In this document: piece after piece, positions 23,454 to 32,142 of the stretch
Layout: the number at the start of each line of letters is the position of its first letter
Position numbering within the stretch: the first letter of the stretch is position 1
Assembly: GCF_019264485.1 (NCBI RefSeq)
Contig: NZ_JAHVAA010000014.1
Location: 558,001-622,000, forward strand
Origin: Sediminibacterium sp.
GTDB lineage: Bacteria > Bacteroidota > Bacteroidia > Chitinophagales > Chitinophagaceae
Reading direction: 5' to 3'
Length of the DNA stretch: 64,000 nucleotides
Program-made: the position numbers and the translations under genes
Notes under the pieces: generated by a model
Told to the model about the DNA's origin: nothing
The model's database searches: none
Seen by the model: only the letters and a program-made list of their open reading frames with translations

Positions 23454-24659
23454 TTACCGGTTGCGCCTGATATCTTTTATGACCATGGTGAGTACCAGGG
23501 GTTTTTGTTCCCTGAAAATGATCACACGAACTTTACCGATAGAGTTTTGAAAAAGTGTTTTATAAGTCTGAATATTTTTAGTGTAATTATTCTCCACTGA
23601 AAAAATGATATCACCCGGCTGAAAACCTGCTTTATCGCCCGGCGAGCCTTTAATAATATCAATGACCCTTATTTCGCCATTAATCAGGTATATACCCAAA
23701 CCTGTATAGGAATAGTCAAAGCTTTCAGGGAAATGATTATTGGGTTTGATATAAATAGATCGGTCGGGATAATTGAGAATAACATTGAACCTGCGCATTA
23801 CATCATTGCCAATAAGTCCGCCCAGTAATGGATAGGATGTTACATTATATTCATCATCGAAAATATGTATGGGTACGTTTCTGAATTTGTAGGGGCCCAG
23901 TTTTATTTCTTTTGCCACAGTAATATCCATCATCTTCTTTCCGCCTAACCCTTCTGCCTGTGTAGGATAGAATTTTCTTTTTCGTTTGAATACTGCGCTG
24001 TCCTGTACAAATTCTTTTGAAAGCAGGAAAGTGAGACCTGCGCCTGTATCAAAAATAAAGCGTGCATTTATCACTCTCTCATCTTCTATTGTAGCTGCCT
24101 GTAAGGGGAGTGTCGAAAAATCGGGATGAAGCATATACCCCCCTTTCGGGTACCTGAACCTGCCGGGTGAATATACTTCCATCACCTGTTTGTCGTAATC
24201 GAGGTGTACAATAAATCTTCTCAAAAAACTAAACCCGATAATACCGTCAATTTTTAATCCATACACACTTGTCAGTAAATCATAATCGTTGATATGGAAA
24301 TCCAGTTTATCAACCTGCAAGCCCGGCAGTTTAAGTGTATGATTATAGGCAAATTCTACCAGTTTAATACCTGCAATACCACGAATAGTCTTATCGCTCA
24401 GTTCTTTTTTCAGTCCGAGATACTCAACTGTGAGTGAGTCGAGTGAAATGCCACCACTACCTGTATCAAAAACAAAATTGAGTGTGTCGGCATGGTTATC
24501 GATCTGTGCACGGAGTAAAACAATGCCACCGCTCAACTGGGTAAAAGGGAAGCGTGTGAGCAATTTCGCTTCGGGCATGATAAATTCTTCCTGAGCATGA
24601 GCAGGGGGCAGGGCACAAAACAACCCTATCAGGAGGATGGCAATCGTTAAACGTTTCAT
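23454..24659 (-). CDS. Retropepsin-like aspartyl protease with C-terminal PDZ domain
   Basis: A 401-residue secreted or periplasmic protein with a signal peptide ending near PPAHA. Two Asp-Thr-Gly motifs are present: VFDTGSGG (D65) and IFDTGAGLTFLL (about 202), the pepsin-like duplicate arrangement on one chain. A PDZ domain near residues 310-390 contains IKGSPGDKAGFQPGDIIFSV. It is transcribed alone. The substrate is unknown; the PDZ suggests recognition of protein C-termini. Confidence 0.88.
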   Translation of the reverse strand: MKRLTIAILLIGLFCALPPAHAQEEFIMPEAKLLTRFPFTQLSGGIVLLRAQIDNHADTLNFVFDTGSGGISLDSLTVEYLGLKKELSDKTIRGIAGIKLVEFAYNHTLKLPGLQVDKLDFHINDYDLLTSVYGLKIDGIIGFSFLRRFIVHLDYDKQVMEVYSPGRFRYPKGGYMLHPDFSTLPLQAATIEDERVINARFIFDTGAGLTFLLSKEFVQDSAVFKRKRKFYPTQAEGLGGKKMMDITVAKEIKLGPYKFRNVPIHIFDDEYNVTSYPLLGGLIGNDVMRRFNVILNYPDRSIYIKPNNHFPESFDYSYTGLGIYLINGEIRVIDIIKGSPGDKAGFQPGDIIFSVENNYTKNIQTYKTLFQNSIGKVRVIIFREQKPLVLTMVIKDIRRNR

Positions 24660-24793
24660 GCAGATTCAAAATAAGCTCATTTGGCCATTACCTCCGCTTT
24701 TTTGTGTTGTTTCCGGGTGTGAATGATCATCGGCTCTTACACATGACAATCGAACTGCCGTTTTTGATGCAGCTATAATCAACCTTATCATCC

Positions 24794-24801
24794 TACCTTT
24801 G
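24794..24801 (+). promoter_or_regulatory. -7 box TACCTTTG of mqnC
   Basis: A perfect TAnnTTTG match, 24 nt before the mqnC ATG. TTTTTG at 24761-24766 could be a distant -33 element, but the 27-nt gap is long. Confidence 0.4.
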
Positions 24802-24825
24802 TTGTTTACAAGAAATTCCCTCTAC

Positions 24826-25950
24826 ATGCAGTTAGCTGATTTATACCAACGGGCACTGAATTTTGAGTTTTTAAGTATAGAAGAAGGTATGTTTCTCTTT
24901 GAACAGGCCCCTCTCTCCGAACTGATGCATGTGGCTGATGAACTGAGGAAGAAGCAGGTTCCGCATGGTAAAGTTACCTGGCAGATTGACCGGAACGTGA
25001 ATACCACAAATGTTTGTATTGCCAATTGCAAATTCTGCAATTTCTACCGCATACCGGGTCATGCCGAGGCATATATCACCGATATGCCTACCTACCGTAA
25101 GAAAATTGAAGAAACATTACAATACGGCGGCGATCAATTACTGTTACAGGGAGGTCATCACCCGGAACTGGGACTGGATTTCTATACCAACACTTTCAGA
25201 CAGATTAAACAGGAATATCCCCATTTAAAGCTGCACGCGCTGGGGCCACCCGAAGTGGCGCATATCTGTAAACTGGAGAAAATGAGCCATAGGGATGTGC
25301 TGAAAGCCTTACAGGAAGCTGGTCTGGACTCTTTACCCGGCGCAGGTGCCGAGATTCTGGTTGACAGGGTGCGCAGACTGATTTCGAAAGGGAAATGTGG
25401 GGCGGATGAATGGCTGGATATCATGCATGAAGCCCATAAACTGAATATCACCACCAGTGCCACCATGATGTTTGGGCATGTTGAAACACTTGAAGAGCGA
25501 TTTATTCATTTAACACGGATACGGGAGGTTCAAAGTCGTAAACCCGAAGAGGCAAACGGATTCCTGGCTTTTATTCCATGGACCTTTCAGGATGTAGATA
25601 CCCTGCTTACCCGTATCAGGGGGGTTCATAACCTTACCACTACCGATGAATATATCAGGATGATTGCCATCAGCCGTATTATGTTGCCTAATGTGAAGAA
25701 TATACAGGCCAGCTGGCTTACAGTGGGTAAACAAACGGCCCAGATTTGTCTGCATGCTGGTGCCAATGATTTTGGTTCCATTATGATCGAGGAAAATGTG
25801 GTAAGCGCCGCCGGCGCCCCCCACCGTTTTACCTATAAAACCATGCAGGATGCCATCCGCGAAGCCGGTTTTGAGCCCCAGTTACGCGGCCAGCAGTACA
25901 ACTGGAGGGAAATTCCGGAAAGTATACAGGAGCAGGTGATAGATTATTAG
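24826..25950 (+). CDS. mqnC: Cyclic dehypoxanthinyl futalosine synthase
   Basis: A radical SAM enzyme of the futalosine menaquinone pathway that cyclises dehypoxanthine futalosine. The 374 residues show the cluster ligands C64, C68 and C71 in CIANCKFCNF, then LLQGGHHPEL and SLPGAGAEIL, all typical of MqnC. An in-frame TTG at 24799 lies inside a TACCTTTG -7 box (24794-24801), so the ATG at 24826 is preferred. Other mqn genes are not in the window. MqnE is the nearest alternative, but the GGHHPE and GAGAE motifs favour MqnC. Confidence 0.92.
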   Translation: MQLADLYQRALNFEFLSIEEGMFLFEQAPLSELMHVADELRKKQVPHGKVTWQIDRNVNTTNVCIANCKFCNFYRIPGHAEAYITDMPTYRKKIEETLQYGGDQLLLQGGHHPELGLDFYTNTFRQIKQEYPHLKLHALGPPEVAHICKLEKMSHRDVLKALQEAGLDSLPGAGAEILVDRVRRLISKGKCGADEWLDIMHEAHKLNITTSATMMFGHVETLEERFIHLTRIREVQSRKPEEANGFLAFIPWTFQDVDTLLTRIRGVHNLTTTDEYIRMIAISRIMLPNVKNIQASWLTVGKQTAQICLHAGANDFGSIMIEENVVSAAGAPHRFTYKTMQDAIREAGFEPQLRGQQYNWREIPESIQEQVIDY

Positions 25951-26006
25951 TCCATAGTCGATAGACCATAGTTTATGGCTATGGACTATTAGCTATAAAC
26001 TATCGA
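25949..26006. repeat. CTATGGAC-type palindromic repeat after mqnC
   Basis: AGTCCATAG (25949-25957) is inverted as CTATGGACT (25979-25987), and ATAGTTTAT is inverted by ATAAACTAT nearby. The first bases overlap the mqnC stop codon. Related sequence occurs at 10051-10118 and 32602-32634. Confidence 0.65.
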
Positions 26007-26085
26007 TTTTTAACTTCCTTTAACGTTAAAACCTTTCTTGTTTAAGATTCTTGTATATAACTTTACCATTCCTTAAACCCGGCTT

Positions 26086-26301
26086 ATGAAAAAAAGATAC
26101 CTCTTTCTCCCAGTGGCAGCTACTGTCATGTTATTCGCAGTCGGGTATATTACGGAGAATTACAGCAATAAAAAGATTTGTGAGACTTCCAAAAACTGTC
26201 CATTGAAGCAGAAAAAGCAAACCACAAAGCCTCAGGGCAGCAGTCCGGATGAAATGCATTATGGCGGATTAAACCGTTTAATTGTCTCAACTTTCCGATA
26301 A
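26086..26301 (+). CDS. Small membrane-anchored protein of unknown function
   Basis: A 71-residue product: a basic N-terminus, one hydrophobic segment (YLFLPVAATVMLFAVGY), then a hydrophilic part with two cysteines (KICETSKNCPLKQKK). A strong terminator follows 7 bp after the stop, and a TAACTTTA -7-like box lies upstream near 26054. Flanking signals of a single transcription unit support a real gene. No family recognised. Confidence 0.6.
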   Translation: MKKRYLFLPVAATVMLFAVGYITENYSNKKICETSKNCPLKQKKQTTKPQGSSPDEMHYGGLNRLIVSTFR

Positions 26302-26307
26302 TCATTG

Positions 26308-26337
26308 ATCCTGCGCCATAAACGCAGGATTTTTTTT
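26308..26337 (+). terminator. Strong rho-independent terminator
   Basis: ATCCTGCG (26308-26315) and CGCAGGAT (26323-26330) with a 7-nt loop, followed by a run of T. It ends the transcript of the 71-residue gene, so the following sigma factor needs its own promoter. Confidence 0.9.
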
Positions 26338-26345
26338 CTTTGCAC

Positions 26346-26374
26346 TGTAACAAAAGTCTCCGCCGCCCGTATAA
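26346..26374 (+). promoter_or_regulatory. Candidate ECF-type promoter for the sigma factor operon
   Basis: TGTAACA (26346-26352), then 15 nt, then CGTATAA (26368-26374). An AAC-type -35 and a CGT-type -10 are general ECF promoter features, consistent with autoregulation by the sigma factor encoded directly downstream. Confidence 0.4.
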
Positions 26375-26414
26375 CCTTTATACAAGGCAATCATTTGAAT
26401 TATCGCTGCTGTTT

Positions 26415-26906
26415 ATGACCGAGCAAGAGTACAATAACTGTGTGAACCTATACGCCGACAACGTGTATCGTTTCATCGTGAAGAATCTTCGCCATGAAGA
26501 GGATGCAAGGGATATCGTTCAGACAGCCTTCGAAAAACTCTGGCGCAACCGGGAAGCAGTTGAAAACGGCAAATCGAAATCCTATCTTTTTACAGTGGCC
26601 TATAACCAGATGATTGACCATATCAGGAAAGTGAAGAGGATTCAGTTAAAAGACGAATTCCAGGAAGATGGCAGATCGGAGCAGATAAGCGGCAATAACA
26701 GGAATGTAAAAAAGATACTGATGGAGGCATTAAACAGGCTGAATGAAACACAACGAAGCCTGGTAATGCTGAAAGACTATGAAGGATATAGCTATGAAGA
26801 AATCGGACAGATCATGGGATTAAATGAAAGCCAGGTGAAAGTTTATCTTCATCGTGCCCGACTTACCCTGCGGAATTATTTAGTGAGTCCTGAAAATGTT
26901 TTATAA
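26415..26906 (+). CDS. ECF RNA polymerase sigma factor
   Basis: About 163 residues from MTEQEYNNCVNLYADNVYRF. Region 2 has DARDIVQTAFEKLWRNRE and SYLFTVAYNQMIDHIRK; region 4 has YEGYSYEEIGQIMGLNESQ, then VKVYLHRARLTLR. An in-frame ATG at 26340 would start inside the candidate promoter, so it is rejected. It lies 12 bp before a membrane protein resembling an anti-sigma factor, and an outer-membrane protein follows. The stimulus is unknown. Confidence 0.92.
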   Translation: MTEQEYNNCVNLYADNVYRFIVKNLRHEEDARDIVQTAFEKLWRNREAVENGKSKSYLFTVAYNQMIDHIRKVKRIQLKDEFQEDGRSEQISGNNRNVKKILMEALNRLNETQRSLVMLKDYEGYSYEEIGQIMGLNESQVKVYLHRARLTLRNYLVSPENVL

Positions 26907-26918
26907 TTAATCAATATA

Positions 26919-28037
26919 ATGATCAACATCAACAGACATAATTACGAGGAGTTTTTCCTGCTCTATACAGACAGGGAGCTTTCTCCTGCCGAAAGGATGG
27001 CTGTTGAACAGTTTGTTCAGGAAAATCCTGACCTGGCAGATGAGTTTCTTGCGCTGCAACAAACTACTTTGCCTGTTGAAGAGAACCTGGTCACAGATAA
27101 ATCATTACTCTACCGCAATGCAGGTGAGGAAATTGGTTTACACAATCATACTGAGCAATTTCTGTTATATGTAGATGATGAACTCGTACCTGAAGAGCGT
27201 GAAGCAGTTGAAAGATTCGTATTACAACATCCGGCATTACAGGAAGAATTTGTTCAGTTCAAACAAACCAAGCTCCCTGTTGAAGAACTTGTTTTCCCAT
27301 ATAAAAACAGTTTATACAGAACTGAGTCTGAAAGAAGGCCCATTGTATACATGCGCTGGATGAAAATGGTTGCAGCAGCAGCAATAATAGGATTTGGATT
27401 TTTTCTCTGGACCATTACCGGCAATACCGGTTCAACCATAAGCAACGATAACCAACTGGCAACTGTTACTGATAAGAAAATAGTGGGCACTGATAATACA
27501 AACAGTTCTTCTGTCGTTAATGAACCGGCAGAAATAACTGATAACAGTTCTGGTTCTTATACCTCAAATAAAGTAAATAAGATTGCTCAGCAAAATACTG
27601 TTTCGGTTTTACAACAATCCTTAGCTGTAAATGTACCCATTACAAACACCAGTGAGGATTTGAAAACAAAACCTGAACTGATCATTGAAAGACAAAATAC
27701 CATTACCGCAGAAGAGTCTGTAAAACCTTTGATGAATACAAAAACATTTGCGGGTATTGCCGCCAATGAAGCCATCAATGTAAACGAAATGATTAAAACA
27801 GCTGCCAGTCCTGATGAAACGGAAGCTCCTGAAAAAGAAGCATTGGTTCAACAGGTGGTTTATAGGGAGTTGGATACAGAAACCAATAGTAATAATAAAA
27901 GTTTATTGATTGGTTCTGTTGAAATTAATAAAGATAAACTTCGTGGCCTTTTCCGTAAGGCAACCAGTATATTCAGAAGCAAGAAAGCTGAAGAAGCCGA
28001 AACCGTTGGTACCGGCCCCTCAAGACCATTAAAATAA
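26919..28037 (+). CDS. Anti-sigma-like membrane protein with duplicated N-terminal module
   Basis: A 372-residue protein whose N-terminus holds two copies of a roughly 55-residue helical module: FFLLYTDRELSPAERMAVEQ (residues 11-30) and FLLYVDDELVPEEREAVERF (about 80-99). Both copies continue through E(E/L)F, LPVEE and SLYR. One transmembrane segment follows (about 147-166), then a Ser/Thr/Asn-rich periplasmic part. Layout and position directly after the sigma gene suggest sigma-factor control. No zinc-binding HxxxCxxC is present. Confidence 0.75.
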   Translation: MININRHNYEEFFLLYTDRELSPAERMAVEQFVQENPDLADEFLALQQTTLPVEENLVTDKSLLYRNAGEEIGLHNHTEQFLLYVDDELVPEEREAVERFVLQHPALQEEFVQFKQTKLPVEELVFPYKNSLYRTESERRPIVYMRWMKMVAAAAIIGFGFFLWTITGNTGSTISNDNQLATVTDKKIVGTDNTNSSSVVNEPAEITDNSSGSYTSNKVNKIAQQNTVSVLQQSLAVNVPITNTSEDLKTKPELIIERQNTITAEESVKPLMNTKTFAGIAANEAINVNEMIKTAASPDETEAPEKEALVQQVVYRELDTETNSNNKSLLIGSVEINKDKLRGLFRKATSIFRSKKAEEAETVGTGPSRPLK

Positions 28038-28055
28038 AAGAGAAAAGCACATCGT

Positions 28056-28937
28056 ATGAAACGTTTAGCCATTGTAACAGCAGCATTCCTGCTTTCAGGA
28101 TCGCTGTTTGCCCAGACAGACAGTACAGGTAATAATTCCGACACCGTTAAAGTGGGCAATTTTATTATCATCAAGAAAAACAAAGACGGTAACAGCAGTA
28201 GTTCCGATAACAAAGGAATATGGAAAGACTGGGATCGTAACTTTGATATCAAGATTGAACGCAGAAACAGGGCCAAAAGAAATATCAGCACCAACTGGTG
28301 GATCATGGACCTAGGGTTCACCAATTTCCGCGACCAAACCAATTACACCAATGCACAGGCAGGTGGTTATTTCAGAAATTTTCGGCCGGCCGATGGAGCC
28401 GTGAACCAGAACAGTTTTAAACTGAATACCGGCAAATCTACCAACGTGAATATCTGGTTCTTTATGCAGAAAGTAAACGTGGTAAAACATGTAGTGAACC
28501 TGAAATATGGGTTGGGCCTGGAAATGTATAATTTCCGTTACGATTCACGTATCAGTTACAGAAAAGATCCTAATCCGTACGTGTACAACGATTCCATCAG
28601 TTTCTCCAAGAATAAACTTTATGCCGGTTACCTGACTGTTCCTTTCATGCTTAATATAAATACTTCGCCAAATAACAGAAGAGGTTTTAGTATCAGTGCC
28701 GGTATGAGTGCGGGTTACCTTATCAGCAGCAGGAACAAACAAAAAAGCAGTGAACGAGGCAAACAAAAATCGCCTGGTGATTTCAACCTAGAACCTTTCC
28801 GCTTAGCAGCTATTGGTGAAGTAGGTTTAGGACCGGTACGTTTATATGGCAGTTACAGCATTAATAAATTACACAAAGATATTACCAGGGTTGAGCAGTA
28901 TCCTTATGCAGTAGGCATCAGGTTCAGCAGATGGTAG
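28056..28937 (+). CDS. Outer-membrane beta-barrel protein (PorT-like)
   Basis: A 293-residue protein with a clear signal peptide ending SGSLFAQ. A short charged linker precedes a region of alternating strands (about 95-293) with aromatic-rich edges such as KYGLGLEMYNFRYDSR, ending in a typical barrel terminus YAVGIRFSRW. It is the third gene of the ECF operon, 18 bp after the anti-sigma-like gene, so it may be a stress-response target or sensor. The specific role is unknown. Confidence 0.82.
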   Translation: MKRLAIVTAAFLLSGSLFAQTDSTGNNSDTVKVGNFIIIKKNKDGNSSSSDNKGIWKDWDRNFDIKIERRNRAKRNISTNWWIMDLGFTNFRDQTNYTNAQAGGYFRNFRPADGAVNQNSFKLNTGKSTNVNIWFFMQKVNVVKHVVNLKYGLGLEMYNFRYDSRISYRKDPNPYVYNDSISFSKNKLYAGYLTVPFMLNINTSPNNRRGFSISAGMSAGYLISSRNKQKSSERGKQKSPGDFNLEPFRLAAIGEVGLGPVRLYGSYSINKLHKDITRVEQYPYAVGIRFSRW

Positions 28938-28962
28938 CGGCAGCGGGCTGCAAGCCGCAAGC

Positions 28963-29040
28963 GACAAGCTACAAGAGACAAGGGTACAAGATTCAAGGAA
29001 AATCTCCTGAACCTTGTACCCTTGTCTCTTGTAGCTTGTC
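28963..29040. repeat. 28-bp perfect inverted repeat, AAGCTACAAG family
   Basis: Arm 28963-28990 is exactly inverted at 29013-29040 (28 of 28) around a 22-nt loop. Words are GACAAGCTACAAG, AGACAAGG and GTACAAG. Degenerate ACTTGT/CTTGTAGC words continue to about 29100. It starts 26 bp after the barrel gene's stop and could act as a terminator or mRNA-stabilising hairpin. A related element is at 63306-63430. Confidence 0.9.
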
Positions 29041-29207
29041 TCTTGGTACTTGGTACTTGTTACTTGTCTTTTCCTTGTAGCTTGTCACTTGTAGCTTATC
29101 CCTTAACATAACGTTTGTTAACCAAAACTTTTGTCAATTAACCAGAGTACAACACCGGGTCATGCAGCGGAATTTTAGTTTCGGGTTCTCACCAAAAACC
29201 TATTTGT

Positions 29208-29750
29208 ATGAAACCCCTCCTGTATGCTCCCTGCCTGTTGGCCATTTTAATTGGGGGCACTTCTTTCAGAAGCCCGCGAAACCTCAACACCGAACATGCT
29301 ACTAAAAACACTTACTACATCCTTGTTGTAAAAACGAAGTATGAAATGAAAGTGTACGATTCTACCGGCGAGTGTCTGGCCGTCTACCCAGTGGTATTTG
29401 GCAATAAAGACATGGGCGATAAAATGATGCAGGGCGACCGCCGAACCCCCGAAGGAACTTTTAAAATCAGCTTCAAAAGAAAACATGAAAAATGGAGCCG
29501 CTTTCTGCTGATCGATTACCCCAATGCTGAAAGTGTGGCCAAATTCAACCAGCGTAAAGCGGCCGGACTCATTCCAGCCAACGCCCAAATTGGTGGAAGC
29601 ATCGGCATTCACGGCACCTGGCCCAATGAAGATTATGCGGTAGATGGATTACAAAACTGGACCGAAGGATGCATCAGCACCAAAAACAGGTATGTGGAAG
29701 AAATTTTTGATGTACTGCCGGTGGGAACGAGGATTACGATCAGGAAATGA
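29208..29750 (+). CDS. L,D-transpeptidase (YkuD domain)
   Basis: A 180-residue secreted protein with a signal peptide around LLAILIGGTSFRS. The YkuD domain shows VFGNKDMGDKMMQGDRRTPEG, of which the TPEG part is diagnostic, then IGIHGTWPN and the nucleophile in NWTEGCISTKN. It forms 3-3 peptidoglycan crosslinks or attaches proteins. It is a single gene ending in a 26-bp inverted repeat. Confidence 0.9.
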   Translation: MKPLLYAPCLLAILIGGTSFRSPRNLNTEHATKNTYYILVVKTKYEMKVYDSTGECLAVYPVVFGNKDMGDKMMQGDRRTPEGTFKISFKRKHEKWSRFLLIDYPNAESVAKFNQRKAAGLIPANAQIGGSIGIHGTWPNEDYAVDGLQNWTEGCISTKNRYVEEIFDVLPVGTRITIRK

Positions 29751-29754
29751 AACT

Positions 29755-29814
29755 AAAAATTCAAAAGGTAAAATTCAAAATTGATCCCTTTTGAATTTTG
29801 CCTTTTGAATTTTT
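29755..29814. repeat. 26-bp inverted repeat, AATTCAAAAGG family (likely bidirectional terminator)
   Basis: Arm 29755-29780 is inverted at 29789-29814 with 25 of 26 matches; the single difference is a G-U pair in RNA. Words are AAAATTCAAAAGG and AAAATTCAAAA. It lies exactly between two convergent genes (stops at 29750 and 29834). Confidence 0.85.
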
Positions 29815-29833
29815 AATTTTTTAGAAAAATTGC

Positions 29834-30778
29834 CTACTTATTTAGAAAATAACTCATTACAGTCACCCATTTCCCCGTTTCTTTCTTGAAAAGGCTCTCA
29901 TGACCGCTTTGCAGGTATTTGATCATTACCTTATCATGACTTGAAATATTGCTGAATAAAGCGTTCGTTTCGTCTTCGGTAACACGTTTATCACCAGCTC
30001 CCCACTGAAGCAAAACAGGGCAGCTTACCTTCTTCGCATATTCTTCCGGTCTGTGGCTAAAAGCCCAGGAACCGATTTCGAGTCCACCCCAGAAAGTGAG
30101 TAAACTACTCAGGGGTTCTGAAGGTAGTCCCATAGTTTTCATTCTACCCTGCACGGCACTGTGTAATGAGCCAAAGGGCATTTCGAGGATGAGCTTGCTG
30201 GGCTTGAGGCCAAATTCGTCAATGGCTTTAAGCGCCGTGGCTGCCCCCATCGATATCCCCCAGATAATAATATTTTGTTCGCCTTTTGCAACAATGTAAT
30301 CGTATGCAGCTTTTACATCTCTCGACTCATAAATACCTATAGATGTTGTATTGCCATCACTGTTACCATGCGCCCTGAAATCGGTTAGCATTACATGATA
30401 ACCCATTTCATACAGTTTTCTGGCTTCGGCAATGATGCCACTTTTACTGCTGCCATGACCATGAAACATGAGTACAGTTCCTTTTGCTGAATCTCGTTTG
30501 GCATACCAGCTTTCGAGTTGAAGGCTGTCGGTGGTTTTGAGGAAAACTGTATCATGCGGTAACCCTAATGAGTCGACCACTTTGGTTTTGGGATAACGAA
30601 TACCAAAGAAAATAGCTTTCAGTTTTTCGCCACCGCTCATTTGTTCCGGTTTTTTTACCGGTGCAGCATTACTGTAAAAATGTGTGAACTTATAGGCATG
30701 AAATGCAGCAATAATATTTACCAGCAGCAATACTCCGAGCAGGGTATAACCAATTCTTTTAAGCCATTTAATAATCAT
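29834..30778 (-). CDS. Alpha/beta hydrolase with N-terminal membrane anchor
   Basis: About 314 residues. One N-terminal hydrophobic segment is followed by an alpha/beta hydrolase fold: oxyanion motif MFHGHGSSKSG, nucleophile elbow IWGISMGAATAL, acid near LLQWGAGDKRVTEDE and His in YLQSGHESLF. A lid or linker precedes the core. It looks like a small-molecule esterase or lipase-like enzyme; the substrate is unknown. It lies 14 bp downstream of serS, possibly cotranscribed. Confidence 0.85.
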   Translation of the reverse strand: MIIKWLKRIGYTLLGVLLLVNIIAAFHAYKFTHFYSNAAPVKKPEQMSGGEKLKAIFFGIRYPKTKVVDSLGLPHDTVFLKTTDSLQLESWYAKRDSAKGTVLMFHGHGSSKSGIIAEARKLYEMGYHVMLTDFRAHGNSDGNTTSIGIYESRDVKAAYDYIVAKGEQNIIIWGISMGAATALKAIDEFGLKPSKLILEMPFGSLHSAVQGRMKTMGLPSEPLSSLLTFWGGLEIGSWAFSHRPEEYAKKVSCPVLLQWGAGDKRVTEDETNALFSNISSHDKVMIKYLQSGHESLFKKETGKWVTVMSYFLNK

Positions 30779-30798
30779 AACCAATCAATTTAATGGTA

Positions 30799-32070
30799 TT
30801 AGTTAATAATGGCCGATCCGAAATAGGGCTGTAAAGAGGCAGGTAACTTTATACTTTCTGCAGTCTGGTGATTCTCCAGCAAACAAGCCACGATCCTGGG
30901 AAGCGCCAGAGAACTTCCATTGAGTGAATGTGCCAATTGCATTTTACCATTGGCGTCTTTATACCTGCATTTCAAACGATTTGTCTGGTAATTCTCAAAA
31001 TTGCTTACACTGCTTACTTCCAGCCAGCGTTCCTGTGCGGCGCTGAATACTTCGAAGTCGTAGGTAATGGCACTGGCAAAACCCATGTCGCCGCCACATA
31101 ATCTTAGAATGCGGTAAGGCAGTTCAAGTGTATTCAATAATTTTTCCACGTGCAATACCATTTCTTCCAGTGCAGCATGGCTTTTCTCTGGTGCGACAAT
31201 CTGTATAATTTCTACTTTTTCAAACTGGTGTAAACGGTTCAATCCACGCACATCCTTTCCGTAACTACCCGCTTCTCTTCTGAAACAGGGAGAATAGGCG
31301 GTCATTTTCACCGGAAAATCTTCTTCTTTTAAAATTACATCGCGGTATACATTGGTAACAGGTACTTCTGCTGTTGGAATCATGTAGAAATCATCTTCCG
31401 GCATATAATACATCTGTCCTTCTTTATCAGGCAACTGTCCTGTACCCATGGCAGATGCGGCATTTACCATAAAGGGTGGCAGGTATTCTGTATAACCGGC
31501 AGCGGTATTAAAATCGAGAAAATACTGGATGAGTGCACGTTGCAGTTTGGCACCCTTACCTATATATACAGGGAAACCACTTCCGGTAATTTTATTACCC
31601 AGCTCAAAATCGATCAGGTTGTATTTTTTGGTAAGGTCCCAGTGTGGCTGGGCTCCTTCATATAAAGCAGGCTTTGTACCAGCTTCGCGTACCACTACAT
31701 TCTCTTCTGGTGTTCTGCCCTCCGGCACTTCTGTTGTGGGGAGGTTGGGTAACTGTAATAAGGTATCAAGCAATGTTTGTTCCACCACTGCCATTTGTTC
31801 CTTTATGGGTTCGAGACTGGTTTTCAAGCCCGCTACTTCCGCTTTCATGGTTTCAGCAGCTTCTTTATTACCCTGACCCATCAATTTACCGATTTCTTTC
31901 GATGCGGCATTGATTTTACCCTGTGTGGTATCGAAATCGAGCTGGAGTTTTTTACGCTCATCATCCAATCCAATAATGGTATCAACCAGTTCTGGTTGTT
32001 TAAAATGTTTTACCGCCAGTCTTTTCTTTACTTCTTCCGGATTCGCTCTCAGAACACTCACTTGTAACAT
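30799..32070 (-). CDS. serS: Seryl-tRNA synthetase
   Basis: Charges tRNA-Ser. The start MLQVSVLRANPEEVKKRL gives 423 residues, the usual length. An N-terminal coiled-coil arm (about 30-105) is followed by motif 2 FRREAGSYGKDVRGLNRLHQ and motif 3 LNGSSLALPRIVACLLENHQ. The longer frame from 32196 adds 42 residues of cysteine- and leucine-rich sequence not found in SerRS, so it is rejected. A TATCTTTG box lies 16 nt upstream of the ATG. Confidence 0.97.
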   Translation of the reverse strand: MLQVSVLRANPEEVKKRLAVKHFKQPELVDTIIGLDDERKKLQLDFDTTQGKINAASKEIGKLMGQGNKEAAETMKAEVAGLKTSLEPIKEQMAVVEQTLLDTLLQLPNLPTTEVPEGRTPEENVVVREAGTKPALYEGAQPHWDLTKKYNLIDFELGNKITGSGFPVYIGKGAKLQRALIQYFLDFNTAAGYTEYLPPFMVNAASAMGTGQLPDKEGQMYYMPEDDFYMIPTAEVPVTNVYRDVILKEEDFPVKMTAYSPCFRREAGSYGKDVRGLNRLHQFEKVEIIQIVAPEKSHAALEEMVLHVEKLLNTLELPYRILRLCGGDMGFASAITYDFEVFSAAQERWLEVSSVSNFENYQTNRLKCRYKDANGKMQLAHSLNGSSLALPRIVACLLENHQTAESIKLPASLQPYFGSAIIN

Positions 32071-32086
32071 AAGGGTCAATTTGCGG

Positions 32087-32094
32087 CAAAGATA
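32087..32094 (-). promoter_or_regulatory. -7 box TATCTTTG of serS
   Basis: A perfect TAnnTTTG match 16 nt before the serS ATG. The divergent small gene's own box lies 37 bp away. Confidence 0.45.
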
Positions 32095-32130
32095 ACAGCT
32101 AAAGGCTGATGAAGAAAGGCTTTGAGGGTT

Positions 32131-32138
32131 TACCTTTG
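32131..32138 (+). promoter_or_regulatory. -7 box TACCTTTG four nt before an ATG
   Basis: A perfect TAnnTTTG match whose last base is 4 nt before the ATG at 32143, predicting a transcript that begins at or very near the start codon. Confidence 0.45.
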
Positions 32139-32142
32139 CGGT

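Noticed and set aside
27860-28342. Minus-strand 160-residue hydrophobic frame
   Set aside because: Spans the end of the anti-sigma-like gene and the start of the barrel gene, both well supported; composition is that of an antisense shadow.
28938-29105. CRISPR array
   Set aside because: The words are degenerate, inverted and without regular spacers; no cas genes in the window.
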